NCBI GenBank assembly: GCA_031550975.1
Contig: JAVBOC010000008.1
Coordinates: forward strand, 1 to 64,000
DNA from: UBA947 sp031550975
GTDB lineage: Bacteria > Cyanobacteriota > Vampirovibrionia > Gastranaerophilales > Gastranaerophilaceae
DNA: 64,000 nucleotides
Direction of reading: 5' to 3'
This document shows positions 54,321 to 64,000 of the stretch, piece by piece; the stretch's first letter is position 1; each line of letters opens with the position of its first letter. The notes under the pieces are model-generated. The model did not search any database, had not been told where the DNA came from, and saw only the letters and a list, made by a program, of their open reading frames with translations. Made by a program: the position numbers and the translations under genes.

Positions 54321-57300
54321 TTAGAATCTCCAGGATAACCCGAATTGGAAGCCCACACCTGTTCTGCCGCCGTTGCGCAGTACAACTTCAAAGTGTCCGA
54401 GCAAGCGCTCTTTCCAGGTTTTTGTTGCGCCAATACCATACTCAATATAGCCGTGGCGCATTTTTAAATTAGGGATAGTGACATCACCCACTCTGCCGCT
54501 TACTTGTTCGTTTATGTTGTACATGTAAAGCGCTTTCAAGTACAAACTCCAAGTTTCTCGTCCATAAATAAAACTTATACCAGGAGCCACGTTTATGCCG
54601 TTGAGGAAGCCTGAATTCATTGATACTGCACCGAAGTCAGAGGTCCAATTTTGTTTTCCAAAAATATTATACGATGCAAGTAAGCTTGGCTGGATTATAA
54701 AATTTCGGGTTACTTGCCAATCATAGCCGACTTTTGCTGCTGTACCGGCAAACCAGTTTCCGGTTTCATCGGTAACCCCGCCAACAGACATTTCATTATA
54801 ATATCCACCTGCATAAGCAAGGATTTGACCTATAAAACGGTGTCTCGTAAATGTTCCCATAAAGCCCGCTTGCCCACCATTTTGATAGTTGCTTACACCA
54901 TTGTAAACCTGGTGACCACCGTTGTAAGATATGTATGCAGTTGGTAAAAAGTCCCAATGGTTTGCCAAATGCATGACATCAAAATCCGCCATTACAACAG
55001 TACCATACGCATTGTTGTCAACGTTCAAATCATGTGTCATCGCTAATTTTTCAAAAGTCGCATAAGTTTTAGCCCATATGGAGCCTCCTTCACCGTTAAA
55101 CTGATATGGCGATAGGAGTGAATTTGCGGCTGCATATTTATTTTTCATTTCCCCTGCGATAAGTTCGTTGGAGTCCAAATAAACGTGGTCGAGCAAAAGG
55201 TTATTAACTACCAATTGATTCTGATAAGCTGCCAATGTCGCAACTTGGCCGCGATATGTTGGCGGAGTTATCGTTTTCTTATCTAAACGGAATTGGTAGC
55301 GCCCGTCTCCTAGCGAAACAAATTTATAAGTACCGACAGGAGCCTGAACTTCACTAATTGAAGTATCAAATTGAACATCCGGAGAGATTGAATTTGTGGC
55401 TTCAAAGATTGTTACCGTTACAATGTCTTGCACAGGAAACCGCAACAAGCCGATGTTTGAAAGATTAATCAGTCCCGGCCCTGTTATATCAATAAAGGTG
55501 AACTTATCTGAAATTGCGGTAATGCCGTCAATATCTACTTCAAAGTTTGCTGTTCCAGGTCCGACAGTGAGCGTTGCTCCATCATAACTTTCTAACACCC
55601 CGTTAAACGAACTGAGCATGCCTGAATTTATGGCTAAATCATTTGGTGAAAATGCACTGTTGGGAGCAAGGTACATGTTTGAATCAATTAACGCCACGTT
55701 GCCGTTGCTTATGGTTGTTTCAGGACCTACATAATAGTTTGAGCCATTCTGCACGGTTAAATTGCCGCCTGTTTGATTGAGCACTGCCGGTGAATTTTTA
55801 TTTAGATTATCCAATACCAAATCACCGCCGGCTAAATTGATGTCACCTTCCCAGATGTCTGCTGCATCTAAATAAACCGCCCCCGTGCCGTCGATGTTTA
55901 GATCAGTGCCTGACAGGATTTGAGTTTCAACGCCTTGGGCTATTTGGCTTCCGGTATCTACCGTCAGGCTGCCGGTATTAAGAGCGGCTGTTCCGCCTGT
56001 TGCGTCAATAATTCCGTTAGAACTGAACCCGTCAAAAACTGTTAAACCGCCCGTTAATTCGACTTCTCCTTCCCAGACGTCGTTATCGCCGTTCATACGC
56101 AAATCTCCGCCCGAATTTATTATTTTGTTGTCAGCATCAAGATTTAAGGCTACATCTTGAGTCATTGTTGTACCTGAAGTCACTTCCATTATTGAACCGG
56201 TTGTGCCGTTTCCGATATTAACAGTACCATCTGTCACGAGAGAATTAGGTCCTGTTGAAAAATGAGAGCTGTTTATCAGATTTAACACCCCCGTTGAAAC
56301 AGTTTGCTCAAATGTTCCCTGCGATGTGCCCAGTTTGTCAAAACCATCAAGAGTAACAGTGCTTTCGTTGATAACATGCCCATTCCATGTGTCGCCTGCG
56401 TTGAATGTCACATCGCCGGCTGTATTGTCTATAAAAGAATCATTATCTAAGTTGATCACGGCATTGCTCGTTAAAATGTCGTTCGAATTATTAAGATCCA
56501 AATACCCGTTGAGTGGATCTGATTGATAGATTCCTCCGATATTGATTGTTCCGCCGTTTACGTATAATTCGGAAGTGTTAATTTTAGAATCAAGCCCTCC
56601 AAACCAATTTAATACCCCGTCAGCAATTGTGTTTATCCCGCCGAAAAACTTACCCATAAGTGTCGTAGTTCCTTCTGTTTGGTTGAATGTTCCGGTGTAA
56701 GTTGTACTGTCGGAATTTGGTGTAAGCAGCAATTCGCCTTGACCTGTTTTTGAGATTAAAGGAGTATTGTTAAGAGAACTAACGCCGCCGTCTAATATAA
56801 CCTTGCCGGCATCGCCGTTAATGTTCATAACGCTTGAAGTTGACATGCCGATGTCATTGGCTGTTCCCACAGCTGTATTGCCAGTGAAAATTATGTCTCC
56901 TGTCGCGTCAGAAGTTAAATTCAGAGTCGCACGAGTACCGTTAAAAATCGCACCGCCTGAGGTTGTTGCATTATTATTGGTAAAATCAATGTTTGGACCA
57001 ATATTCATTTTGCTATCGCCAATATTAGCGATAGCACCGCCATAATCTGCTTTCAATCCGTCAAATAAAATTCTGTCCGTTGCGGTCGCAGTCATAGTGA
57101 TTGTTGAATTGGCATTGTTGTTAAAAATTGCACCGCCATATTCGGCATTTTTGTCCCCAACTGTGTTTAAAAATTGTGTTCCCGCGCTGATTTCAACAAT
57201 ACCGCCATACCCGTTATTAACGGATCCGCCATATCTTGCAGTATTGGAATTAAACCAAGCGAAGTCAATGTTAACCTTAGCCCCATTGCCGGTATTATAT

Positions 57301-59435
57301 ATTGCCCCGCCGCCATTGCTTGCGTTCATGCCGAAAAAAAACACTGGAATTGGCGTGCTGCTCGTTATATCTACGGTTGAATTCATTCCGCTATTATAAA
57401 TTGCACCACCGTTTGTTGCGTTTATGTTATCTTCCCCGTTTGTAAAAACGGTTCCTGTGCCGACCTCTACTGAGCCGCCACGATCATTGTATATTGCACC
57501 GCCGTTAGTGGCCGAGTTCGAGATAAATCTAGTGTTCTCAATTGTAATTTTTGTATTTGACGTACTCGTGCCATCACCCATGTTAAAAATTGCCCCACCA
57601 GAGGTGCTTGCTTTTAAATATTCAAAATGGACTTTGTCTGCCGGTGTTCCTGAAATGGTTACTCCGGTGTCTTTTCCACTATTATAAATGCCGCCGCCGT
57701 TTGTTGCATTTGTGATATTCTGTGTGTTTTTGAATATTGTTCCCTCATTGATTTCTAAAACCCCTGTGTCAGAGTTTCTTATCGCTCCGCCGTAGACCGC
57801 ATAATTGGAATTAAATATTGTATTAGTCACAGTGGTCTTTGCTCCGGCAACAGCATTATAAATCGCCCCGCCGTTGGCAGACTTTAATCCTTCAAATATT
57901 ACTTTATTGTTTGATGTTCCATTGATTTCGACTATTGCATGCTCCCACATGTTAGTAATGGCGCCCCCATCTGTGGATGCGTTTATAATATTTTTTGTGT
58001 TTTTGAATATTGTTCCTTCATTAACTACTACACTCCCGCCTGACGAGTTAAATATGGAGCCGCCGGAACTGCCGGAATTTGAATCAAAGGTAGCATTACT
58101 TATTGTCAACACTGTATTGGATGAGGCTGTCTCATCACCGCCATTGTAAATTGCGCCCCCTCTACCCGCTGCTCTTATACCGTCAAAGAGCACTTTATTT
58201 TTATCAGTTCCCTCAATGGTAATTGTAGAATCTTTATTGCTATTATAAATCGCTCCGCCGGTGCTGGAAACTACATTCTTTGTGTTAAGGAACTCTGTGC
58301 CCTCACGGATTGTAATATTGCCGCCCGACTGATTATAAATAGATCCGCCATAAACGAGTGCACTGTTGGAATCAAATATAGCATTTTGTATATCTGCGTT
58401 TACTGTGCCGTTGCTATAAATTGCGCCGCCATAACTTGCGTTTAGTCCATTAAAAGTAACTTTATTATTCGTCGCTCCTTCTATAATAAGTACGCTACCG
58501 TTGCCAACATTTGAAATAGCCCCTCCGGAGCGTGCATTTGTGAAATTTTTGCTGTTAGTAAATGAAGTTCCCTCACCGATTTCCAATCTTCCGCCGCCGG
58601 TGTTATAGATAGCGCCGCCGCTGCGATCATCGGTAGCATGGCCGCCTACTGTTACGTTTGAATCAAATGAGGTGTTACGGATAGCCATTGTTCCCTGATT
58701 ATTATATATGGCACCGCCGTTATTGTCTGCTTCAAGAGAATTAAAAATAACCTTATTTTCCTTGCTGCCTGTAATGGTTACATTTGAATTAGCTCCGTTG
58801 TTATATATAGCCCCGCCATATTCAGAATTTGTTGCTCCATTGGTATTCAAAAATTTTGTACCCTCTTGAATATTAATATTTGCACCGCTAGTATTATAAA
58901 TTGAGCCGCCCCTTTCGGATGCTGTGTTGTTTTCAAATATGTTGTTGAATGTTACAGTTATATTAGAACCCGTTCCGGTATTATAGACAGCGGCGCCATA
59001 TTCAGCGGTATTGTTTGCCAGTTTGGAATTATTAATGGTAAGCGAGTGCCTATCGTTATAAATAGCACCTTCGCGATGCAGGTCGGCACCGGTTATGTGA
59101 AGATTACTTATAGACGAAGTTCGGCTCGGTCCTGCGAACCTTATTCCGCTGTAACCGTTAATATCAATTGTTCTTAGAGTTCCCGGAGGAAGGATATCGC
59201 CGGCAAGACTCATATGATTTGTGGCATGGGTTAAATTGCCTGCAATTGTGTGATCCGCTGCAAACTCTATACTGTAAGGGCTTGCGGCTGCGTTAGCGTT
59301 TATAATGCCTTGGTTCAAAGTTCCATCTGTCGGAACGGTATAATCCGCAGCTCGGGCGCTAATTAATGTATTGCTGCATAAAACTGCAAGCAAAATCAGC
59401 TTGGAAAAATCCACTTTTAATTTGCCTTCATTCAT
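54321..59435 (-). CDS. Autotransporter adhesin, Pmp-like repeats
   Basis: 1704 aa. Signal peptide (LILLAVLCSNTLISARA) at residues ~12-29. Residues ~130-850 hold about two dozen GGA[I]YN motifs (GGAIYN, GGSIYN, GGAIFN) alternating with F-x2-N (FDSN, FNSN, FISN), as in Chlamydia polymorphic membrane proteins, predicted as a right-handed beta-helix. Residues ~850-1400 are Asn/Asp/Gly-rich passenger repeats. The last ~270 residues are an autotransporter beta-barrel (GGSIWAKTYATFEKLAMTHD ... GVGFQFGLSWRF) ending in Phe, needed for BAM insertion. Type V secretion to the cell surface. AAAGGAAAT precedes the start; single-gene unit. Confidence 0.93.
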   Translation of the reverse strand: MNEGKLKVDFSKLILLAVLCSNTLISARAADYTVPTDGTLNQGIINANAAASPYSIEFAADHTIAGNLTHATNHMSLAGDILPPGTLRTIDINGYSGIRFAGPSRTSSISNLHITGADLHREGAIYNDRHSLTINNSKLANNTAEYGAAVYNTGTGSNITVTFNNIFENNTASERGGSIYNTSGANINIQEGTKFLNTNGATNSEYGGAIYNNGANSNVTITGSKENKVIFNSLEADNNGGAIYNNQGTMAIRNTSFDSNVTVGGHATDDRSGGAIYNTGGGRLEIGEGTSFTNSKNFTNARSGGAISNVGNGSVLIIEGATNNKVTFNGLNASYGGAIYSNGTVNADIQNAIFDSNSALVYGGSIYNQSGGNITIREGTEFLNTKNVVSSTGGAIYNSNKDSTITIEGTDKNKVLFDGIRAAGRGGAIYNGGDETASSNTVLTISNATFDSNSGSSGGSIFNSSGGSVVVNEGTIFKNTKNIINASTDGGAITNMWEHAIVEINGTSNNKVIFEGLKSANGGAIYNAVAGAKTTVTNTIFNSNYAVYGGAIRNSDTGVLEINEGTIFKNTQNITNATNGGGIYNSGKDTGVTISGTPADKVHFEYLKASTSGGAIFNMGDGTSTSNTKITIENTRFISNSATNGGAIYNDRGGSVEVGTGTVFTNGEDNINATNGGAIYNSGMNSTVDITSSTPIPVFFFGMNASNGGGAIYNTGNGAKVNIDFAWFNSNTARYGGSVNNGYGGIVEISAGTQFLNTVGDKNAEYGGAIFNNNANSTITMTATATDRILFDGLKADYGGAIANIGDSKMNIGPNIDFTNNNATTSGGAIFNGTRATLNLTSDATGDIIFTGNTAVGTANDIGMSTSSVMNINGDAGKVILDGGVSSLNNTPLISKTGQGELLLTPNSDSTTYTGTFNQTEGTTTLMGKFFGGINTIADGVLNWFGGLDSKINTSELYVNGGTINIGGIYQSDPLNGYLDLNNSNDILTSNAVINLDNDSFIDNTAGDVTFNAGDTWNGHVINESTVTLDGFDKLGTSQGTFEQTVSTGVLNLINSSHFSTGPNSLVTDGTVNIGNGTTGSIMEVTSGTTMTQDVALNLDADNKIINSGGDLRMNGDNDVWEGEVELTGGLTVFDGFSSNGIIDATGGTAALNTGSLTVDTGSQIAQGVETQILSGTDLNIDGTGAVYLDAADIWEGDINLAGGDLVLDNLNKNSPAVLNQTGGNLTVQNGSNYYVGPETTISNGNVALIDSNMYLAPNSAFSPNDLAINSGMLSSFNGVLESYDGATLTVGPGTANFEVDIDGITAISDKFTFIDITGPGLINLSNIGLLRFPVQDIVTVTIFEATNSISPDVQFDTSISEVQAPVGTYKFVSLGDGRYQFRLDKKTITPPTYRGQVATLAAYQNQLVVNNLLLDHVYLDSNELIAGEMKNKYAAANSLLSPYQFNGEGGSIWAKTYATFEKLAMTHDLNVDNNAYGTVVMADFDVMHLANHWDFLPTAYISYNGGHQVYNGVSNYQNGGQAGFMGTFTRHRFIGQILAYAGGYYNEMSVGGVTDETGNWFAGTAAKVGYDWQVTRNFIIQPSLLASYNIFGKQNWTSDFGAVSMNSGFLNGINVAPGISFIYGRETWSLYLKALYMYNINEQVSGRVGDVTIPNLKMRHGYIEYGIGATKTWKERLLGHFEVVLRNGGRTGVGFQFGLSWRF

Positions 59436-59673
59436 TTTATTTCCTTTATAATTAAAAAATTGCTCAGTACAATTATTGTATTCCCCTCCAAGAGCGAAAC
59501 GTATTAGTCAGATGACCTATAAAGCATACTAAAAATTATTGTTTTCAAGACCATGTCGGCTATCTTTTAGGATAAAATATTTTTTGTGTTATAGTTGTTA
59601 ATAGACAAAGGGTGAGGCTGTTCTTGAAAAATTTTACCCCTACCCCTGAAACACAAGCTGATTGGTATAAGAT

Positions 59674-61305
59674 ATGATAACGACAAATAAATTAACCGTG
59701 CGTTTCGGTGCACAAACACTATTCGAAAATGTAAGTATAAAATTTTCTCCGGGCAATTGCTACGGGATTATTGGCGCAAACGGGTCGGGCAAAAGTACTC
59801 TGTTAAGAGTTTTGGCAGGCGATATTGAAGCGACTTCGGGCGAAGTACACATCGCAAAAGGCCAGCGTATCGCGGTTTTAAAACAAAACCATTTTGAATT
59901 TGACGAATACACCGTAATTGACACTGTAATTATGGGTCACAAAAGGCTCTATGAAATTATGCGCGAAAAAGACGAACTTTATTCTAAAGTGGATTTTAGT
60001 GACGCAGACGGCATCAGAGTCGGAGAGTTAGAGACAGAATTCGCAGAACTCGACGGTTGGCAAGCAGAATCAATGGCGGCAACGCTACTAGACCAACTTG
60101 GGATTGGAAATGAACTTCATTATACAAAAATGGAAGAACTCGCCGGCAGCGAAAAGGTCCGTGTTTTACTCGCGCAAGCCTTGTTCGGCAACCCTGATAT
60201 CTTACTGCTTGACGAACCGACCAACCACCTTGACTTAAACACAATCGCGTGGCTTGAGGAGTTCTTAATTGAGTTTCAAAACACTGTTATCGTTGTTTCG
60301 CACGATAGAAAATTCTTAGATAATGTCTGTACTCACATGGCAGACATTGATTACAAAAACATCCAACTCTATACCGGAAACTATTCTTTCTGGTCGCAAG
60401 CTAGCCAATTAGTTCAAAGACAAATGGCCGACCAGAATAAAAAAACCGCAGAGAAAATGGAAGAATTAAAGGCTTTTATCGCTCGATTTAGCGCTAACGC
60501 ATCCAAAGCAAAACAGGCGACTTCCAGAAAAAACATGTTGGATAAATTGTCGCTTGAAGACATCAAACCGTCTTCGCGTCAGTATCCGAGAATCCGTTTC
60601 ACTTATTACAAAATCCCGGGTAAAGACATTTTGACCGCGAAAAATCTTACAAAATCAGTTGACGGCCAATTGTTGATGAAGGATTTTTCTTTTGAAGTAG
60701 TTCAGGGTGAAAAAATTGGGTTTATCGCACAAGACCCGCTTATAATTTCAACACTTTTTGATATGCTGACCGGCAAAACCGAACCTGATAGCGGCGAAAT
60801 TAAACTGGGCGTAACAACGACCTCGTCATATTTTCCAAAAGACAACAATTTTTATTTCGAAAACAATAAAACTATTATGGAATGGCTTGCAACATATTCT
60901 CAAGACCAGCACGTGAACTACCTTCGCGGATATTTGGGCAGAATGCTCTTTAGCGGGGAAGATGCTGATAAAAAAGTCAAAGTTCTTTCCGGTGGAGAAA
61001 AAGTTCGCTGCATTTTAGCAAAAATGATGATTGAAGAATCGAATTTGATGATTTTTGACGAACCGACCAACCACCTTGATCTTGAATCAATTACTGCGCT
61101 AAACAACGCCCTGATTGATTATCCGGGAACGATTTTGTTTACTTCGCAAGATTACCAGTTTATAAATACTGTTGCGGACAGAATTATCGAGATTTCTCCA
61201 AACGGCTCAATAAATTCTCGCACGAGATACGATGATTACCTGAAAGACCCTCAGATAAAACAAAGACGCGAAAAATTATACAAAGATTTGGCAAAAACCT
61301 CGTAG
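59674..61305 (+). CDS. ABC-F ATPase, YbiT-like, with degenerate second ATP site
   Basis: 543 aa, two ABC domains, no membrane part; ABC-F proteins act on ribosomes. NBD1: Walker A GANGSGKSTLLRVLAG near residue 37, signature ELAGSEKVRV, Walker B LLLDEPTNHLDLNT, H-switch VSHDRKF. NBD2: where Walker A should be it reads GFIAQDPLIISTL with no GKS/T; signature LSGGEKVRC and Walker B DEPTNHLDLES are intact; the H-switch is SQDYQF, without His. Thus the composite site Walker A1/signature 2 is intact and the other is degraded in both halves. The 237-base region upstream holds TGTTATAGT (near 59590) as a possible promoter and no gene. Confidence 0.9.
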   Translation: MITTNKLTVRFGAQTLFENVSIKFSPGNCYGIIGANGSGKSTLLRVLAGDIEATSGEVHIAKGQRIAVLKQNHFEFDEYTVIDTVIMGHKRLYEIMREKDELYSKVDFSDADGIRVGELETEFAELDGWQAESMAATLLDQLGIGNELHYTKMEELAGSEKVRVLLAQALFGNPDILLLDEPTNHLDLNTIAWLEEFLIEFQNTVIVVSHDRKFLDNVCTHMADIDYKNIQLYTGNYSFWSQASQLVQRQMADQNKKTAEKMEELKAFIARFSANASKAKQATSRKNMLDKLSLEDIKPSSRQYPRIRFTYYKIPGKDILTAKNLTKSVDGQLLMKDFSFEVVQGEKIGFIAQDPLIISTLFDMLTGKTEPDSGEIKLGVTTTSSYFPKDNNFYFENNKTIMEWLATYSQDQHVNYLRGYLGRMLFSGEDADKKVKVLSGGEKVRCILAKMMIEESNLMIFDEPTNHLDLESITALNNALIDYPGTILFTSQDYQFINTVADRIIEISPNGSINSRTRYDDYLKDPQIKQRREKLYKDLAKTS

Positions 61306-61309
61306 GCTT

Positions 61310-61786
61310 TTATTCCTTCACACCATATTGAACGATGCCGACCTCAACTCCGCCCGGGATGATAAAGAAGCCGAATTTCATGCCTTGTGTGACTTGACCG
61401 TCAAGCAAAACTTTTGCTCCGTTTGCTTTAAATTGTTTGCTCATCTCATCGTAGTTTTTGACTGTGAAATACACGGTCGAATGAGGTTGAATGTTTTGTT
61501 TTTTCATTTTGTCGCAGATCTGCATAACGCCGGCGTAAGGGAACATGCCGTCTTTTGCTTGAATGATTCTATAATCCATTCCGTTGTCGTTAACGTTTTT
61601 CACAACCTTAATGCCGAGGTTTTCGTTTAGAAATTTCTCTGTAGCGTTCGCGTCATTTGTGTACATGTCCACCCATGATTTGTCACCCTGCACCATCATT
61701 GGATTTTTGGCGAAAATAATGTAAGCCGTCGCCGCGTTCAGCAAAAGTGAAATTGCTAATACTGAAATAAATAATGCTTTCTTCAT
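61310..61786 (-). CDS. Exported VOC/glyoxalase-fold protein
   Basis: 158 aa. Signal peptide or anchor at residues 1-~25 (ALFISVLAISLLLNAATAYI). The remainder resembles a single VOC module: SWVDMYTNDANATEKFLNEN near 37 and a second half with STVYFTVKNYDEMSKQFKAN, KFGFFIIPGGVEVGIVQY. VOC proteins bind metals or small molecules (glyoxalase, dioxygenase, antibiotic binding). An exported version is uncommon; activity unknown. GGAG precedes the ATG. It lies in the same orientation as the aas-like gene upstream (24-base gap), so co-transcription is likely. Confidence 0.75.
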   Translation of the reverse strand: MKKALFISVLAISLLLNAATAYIIFAKNPMMVQGDKSWVDMYTNDANATEKFLNENLGIKVVKNVNDNGMDYRIIQAKDGMFPYAGVMQICDKMKKQNIQPHSTVYFTVKNYDEMSKQFKANGAKVLLDGQVTQGMKFGFFIIPGGVEVGIVQYGVKE

Positions 61787-61809
61787 ATTTGTTCTCCTTT
61801 TTTATTTAA

Positions 61810-64000
61810 TTATTGATTCTCATACCACTCAAGAAGTTCTTTGCGCTTTACTTTGCGGGTCGAAGTTTTTGGTAACTCCTCCCTGTGAATAACCACAACC
61901 GTCGGCGCTTTGTATGGCGCGAGGTTTGCGTCGCAAAGGGTTTTGATTTCTTTCTCGAGTTCTTTTTGGATTTCTTCGTCAGATTTATTAGCTAAGTCGT
62001 CACACGGGGCGATGATTACACCCACTTCTTCGGTGCCTGCTTTGTTGCCGGACTTGATTTTCAACGACATCACGCAGAGTTCTTTTATTAAAGCTGATTG
62101 TTCTAAAACCGCTTCGACTTCTTCAGGGAAAATCTTTTTGCCGCCGCCAAGAACAATCATGTTTTTAATTCTGCCGGTGATTTGGATGTAGCCTTCTTTG
62201 TCGATTTCGCCGATGTCGCCTGTGTGGAACCAGCCTTCTTCGTCAATTACTTCGGCTGTCATTTCAGGTTTGCCATAATAGCCTTGCATAACGTTCGGGC
62301 CGGTTGCGAGGATTTCGCCGGTATCAGCGAGTTTTACGCAAACGGATGGCAGAGGTTTGCCGACGGTGCCGAGTTTGTTGTTTTTCGGGTAGTTTGTTGA
62401 AATCGTCGGGCTGGTTTCTGTTAAACCATACCCTTGATAAACAGGGATTCCGATGCGTTCAAAGAATTCGCCTACTTCTAAATCAAGCGGAGCGCCGCCG
62501 CACACAAAGCATTCCAATTTGCCGCCAAATCCTTCAATGACTGATTTAAACATCAGACGACGTAATTTTAAAGGTGCAAATTTTGCGATGTTATACATAA
62601 ATCTAAACACGTTTTGTGCTGCTTTTGGTTGTTTGTTAATCTCTTTTTCCACGCTGGACTTGAGCATTTTTACCAGCAGCGGCACCACGAGCATGTTTGT
62701 CGCCTGTTTTTCTTTCATAACGCTCGTGAGTTCTTTCGGGCTGATATTTTTTATATAGACAACTTTTGCGCCCATATAAAGCATCCCGAAGAATCCGACG
62801 TTCAATTCCAATAGGTGATTTAGCGGTAAGACCGAAACAAGAGAGTTGCGTTCATTGATTTTTAGGATGGTCTCAAAATCGCGAAGCTGCGAATAAATAT
62901 TTCCGAAACTAATCATAACGCCTTTTGGATTCCCCGTAGTTCCTGATGTGTAAACGATTAGAGCGGTATCATCAAGAGTCCTTGGCACCCCCAGGTCTTT
63001 TTCGATATCAGCTTTGATTTCAAAAACAGATCTGTATTCACATCCTTCAGGTTTTTCGTTATCAACAATATAAATTTGCTCAATAGATTTAACGTTTTCT
63101 TTTACCTGAATTGCGTTTTCAAGGCAGTGGCTTGAAGTACAAATTACGCGTGGGTTACAGTCTGACAGAATTGAGGTTAATTCCGAAACAGTCAATTTCA
63201 CATCCAACGGTACAGTAATTGCGCCTGTTTGGATTGAGGCGAACATCCCGATACCGAATTCCGGACGGGATTCGGTTAAAATGGCAATCCTGTCGCCGTG
63301 TTTAATCCCGATTTCTTCAATCAGATAATTAGCAAAATTCTTTGCCTGACGTGAAAGCTCGATGTAGCTCATGTCCTCATAACCTGCTTTGGTCTTGAGC
63401 GAGAGGGCTTTTACGGGTCCGTAAAGATCTCCCTTTTCCTGCATCAAATCAAGGAAGTTGCTGTGAAGTATTTGACTGACGTTATAAAAAGCACGTCTTT
63501 CTAGCGCGCATTTCATAAACTGAACGCGTGTTTGAAGCTGTTTTGTAATCTCTTTTTCATCTTCATGCAAGTCAGTTATTGGCTGCCCGAATTGGATTAC
63601 GATAGTGTTAAACAGTTTTGGCAGCCTTCTTTTTCTGCCCCAGGTTTCAAACCCGCCTTGAATTACAAACGGCACAATCGGCGTGTTCGAGTGCTTTGCC
63701 ATCACGCCCACTCCGCGGTTAAACTTGCACAAATTGCCGTCAGGGGTGAATTTCCCTTCAGGGAAAATAACAACCGCATCCCCGCATTTTAGTTTGTCAA
63801 CAGCCACATCAAGCGCTTCAATTCCGTGTTTTGGCTGAATTGGGATAACGTTGTAGAATTTCAAAAGTCTTCTAACAACAGGCACGTTAAACGCAGCAGG
63901 ACCGGTTACAAACCATAATTGTCTGTTCGTTGCCATCTGAATAATTAGCGGGTCAAGATGTCCGGTGTGGTTCCCGGCAAGTATTATTTTGCCGCTTTTT
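61810..64000 (-). CDS. aas: Aas-type acyltransferase / acyl-ACP synthetase, 5'-truncated
   Basis: At least 730 aa visible; the frame continues through the window edge, where SGKIILAGNHTGHLDPLIIQ supplies the H-x4-D acyltransferase motif, so the ATG at 63936 is not the start. The N-terminal PlsC-like domain also has VVIFPEGKFT. The C-terminal AMP-binding domain has IVYTSGTTGNPKGVMISFGN, YQGYGLTETSP, GWFHTGDIGEID and TSTRKVKRKEL. This is the order of E. coli Aas, which re-acylates lysophosphatidylethanolamine and activates free fatty acids on ACP at the inner membrane. It fits the acpP/fab block in the window. Confidence 0.92.
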   Translation of the reverse strand, partial: KSGKIILAGNHTGHLDPLIIQMATNRQLWFVTGPAAFNVPVVRRLLKFYNVIPIQPKHGIEALDVAVDKLKCGDAVVIFPEGKFTPDGNLCKFNRGVGVMAKHSNTPIVPFVIQGGFETWGRKRRLPKLFNTIVIQFGQPITDLHEDEKEITKQLQTRVQFMKCALERRAFYNVSQILHSNFLDLMQEKGDLYGPVKALSLKTKAGYEDMSYIELSRQAKNFANYLIEEIGIKHGDRIAILTESRPEFGIGMFASIQTGAITVPLDVKLTVSELTSILSDCNPRVICTSSHCLENAIQVKENVKSIEQIYIVDNEKPEGCEYRSVFEIKADIEKDLGVPRTLDDTALIVYTSGTTGNPKGVMISFGNIYSQLRDFETILKINERNSLVSVLPLNHLLELNVGFFGMLYMGAKVVYIKNISPKELTSVMKEKQATNMLVVPLLVKMLKSSVEKEINKQPKAAQNVFRFMYNIAKFAPLKLRRLMFKSVIEGFGGKLECFVCGGAPLDLEVGEFFERIGIPVYQGYGLTETSPTISTNYPKNNKLGTVGKPLPSVCVKLADTGEILATGPNVMQGYYGKPEMTAEVIDEEGWFHTGDIGEIDKEGYIQITGRIKNMIVLGGGKKIFPEEVEAVLEQSALIKELCVMSLKIKSGNKAGTEEVGVIIAPCDDLANKSDEEIQKELEKEIKTLCDANLAPYKAPTVVVIHREELPKTSTRKVKRKELLEWYENQ

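Noticed and set aside
55396..58149. Several open frames of 60-100 codons antisense to the autotransporter
   Set aside because: They mirror the repetitive GGAIYN coding sequence in another frame and have no start signals or coding logic of their own.

Overview
The window looks like a chromosomal segment of a moderately AT-rich, diderm, non-photosynthetic relative of Cyanobacteria, most likely a gut-type Gastranaerophilales (Melainabacteria/Vampirovibrionia). The evidence is indirect. There is a short DprA-like Rossmann protein of the kind conserved in Cyanobacteria, tandem heptanucleotide repeat arrays that recall cyanobacterial STRR elements, an outer-membrane porin and a large autotransporter. 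Code 11 fits, since TGA is used as stop. No photosynthesis gene, rRNA, prophage or CRISPR array is visible.

Layout. 1-9 kb: a 5'-truncated Cys-rich surface protein, a DprA-like protein, PcrA/UvrD helicase, a GIY-YIG protein, Ffh, tRNA-Ser and a secreted hydrolase. 9-13 kb: a lipid island (CdsA-like, PlsC-like, YnbA-like), a K+ channel and DapF. 13-17 kb: rpsF-ssb-rpsR, a porin and RseP. 17-22 kb: small regulators, DciA-like, NrnA, YihY, a prepilin and TpiA. 22-31 kb: rpmF-plsX-(unknown)-fabH-fabD-fabG-acpP-fabF, the fatty-acid block. 31-35 kb: a helicase-nuclease fusion and a CCA-adding enzyme. 35-41 kb: a tightly overlapping minus-strand operon hom-thrC-TPR-phosphoesterase-MBL-TPR. 41-50 kb: recA with a MerR-like gene, rpmB, a tiny RHH regulator pair, an O-methyltransferase, a beta-propeller, dnaJ, grpE and a diguanylate cyclase. 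50-54 kb: small lineage-specific proteins, tmRNA, an exported VRR-NUC nuclease and a MuF-like protein. 54-64 kb: a Pmp-like autotransporter, an ABC-F protein, a VOC protein and a 5'-truncated Aas-type acyltransferase/acyl-ACP synthetase.

The most unusual feature is a dense set of small repeats that has entered coding sequence. Element B (about 79 bp, imperfect terminal inverted repeats, 5-bp flanking duplications in its coding copies) lies in frame in cdsA. It is also nested inside a second element (A) in an O-methyltransferase gene, and A itself interrupts ffh in frame. Palindromic TGTCATnCTGA-type repeats encode part of the CCA-adding enzyme and the leader peptide of a prepilin. Heptamer or octamer arrays (GTGAATA, GGGACTA, ATTCAACC) occur in pcrA, cca, thrC and grpE and between genes. 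GGGACTA arrays repeatedly begin exactly at TAG stop codons.

A second recurrent signal is promoter architecture. At least eight genes have a -10 box ending 6 (once 8) bases before the ATG and no Shine-Dalgarno, which predicts leaderless mRNAs. Many of these, and many leadered promoters, share an extended -10 close to TATGnTATAAT with no clear -35.
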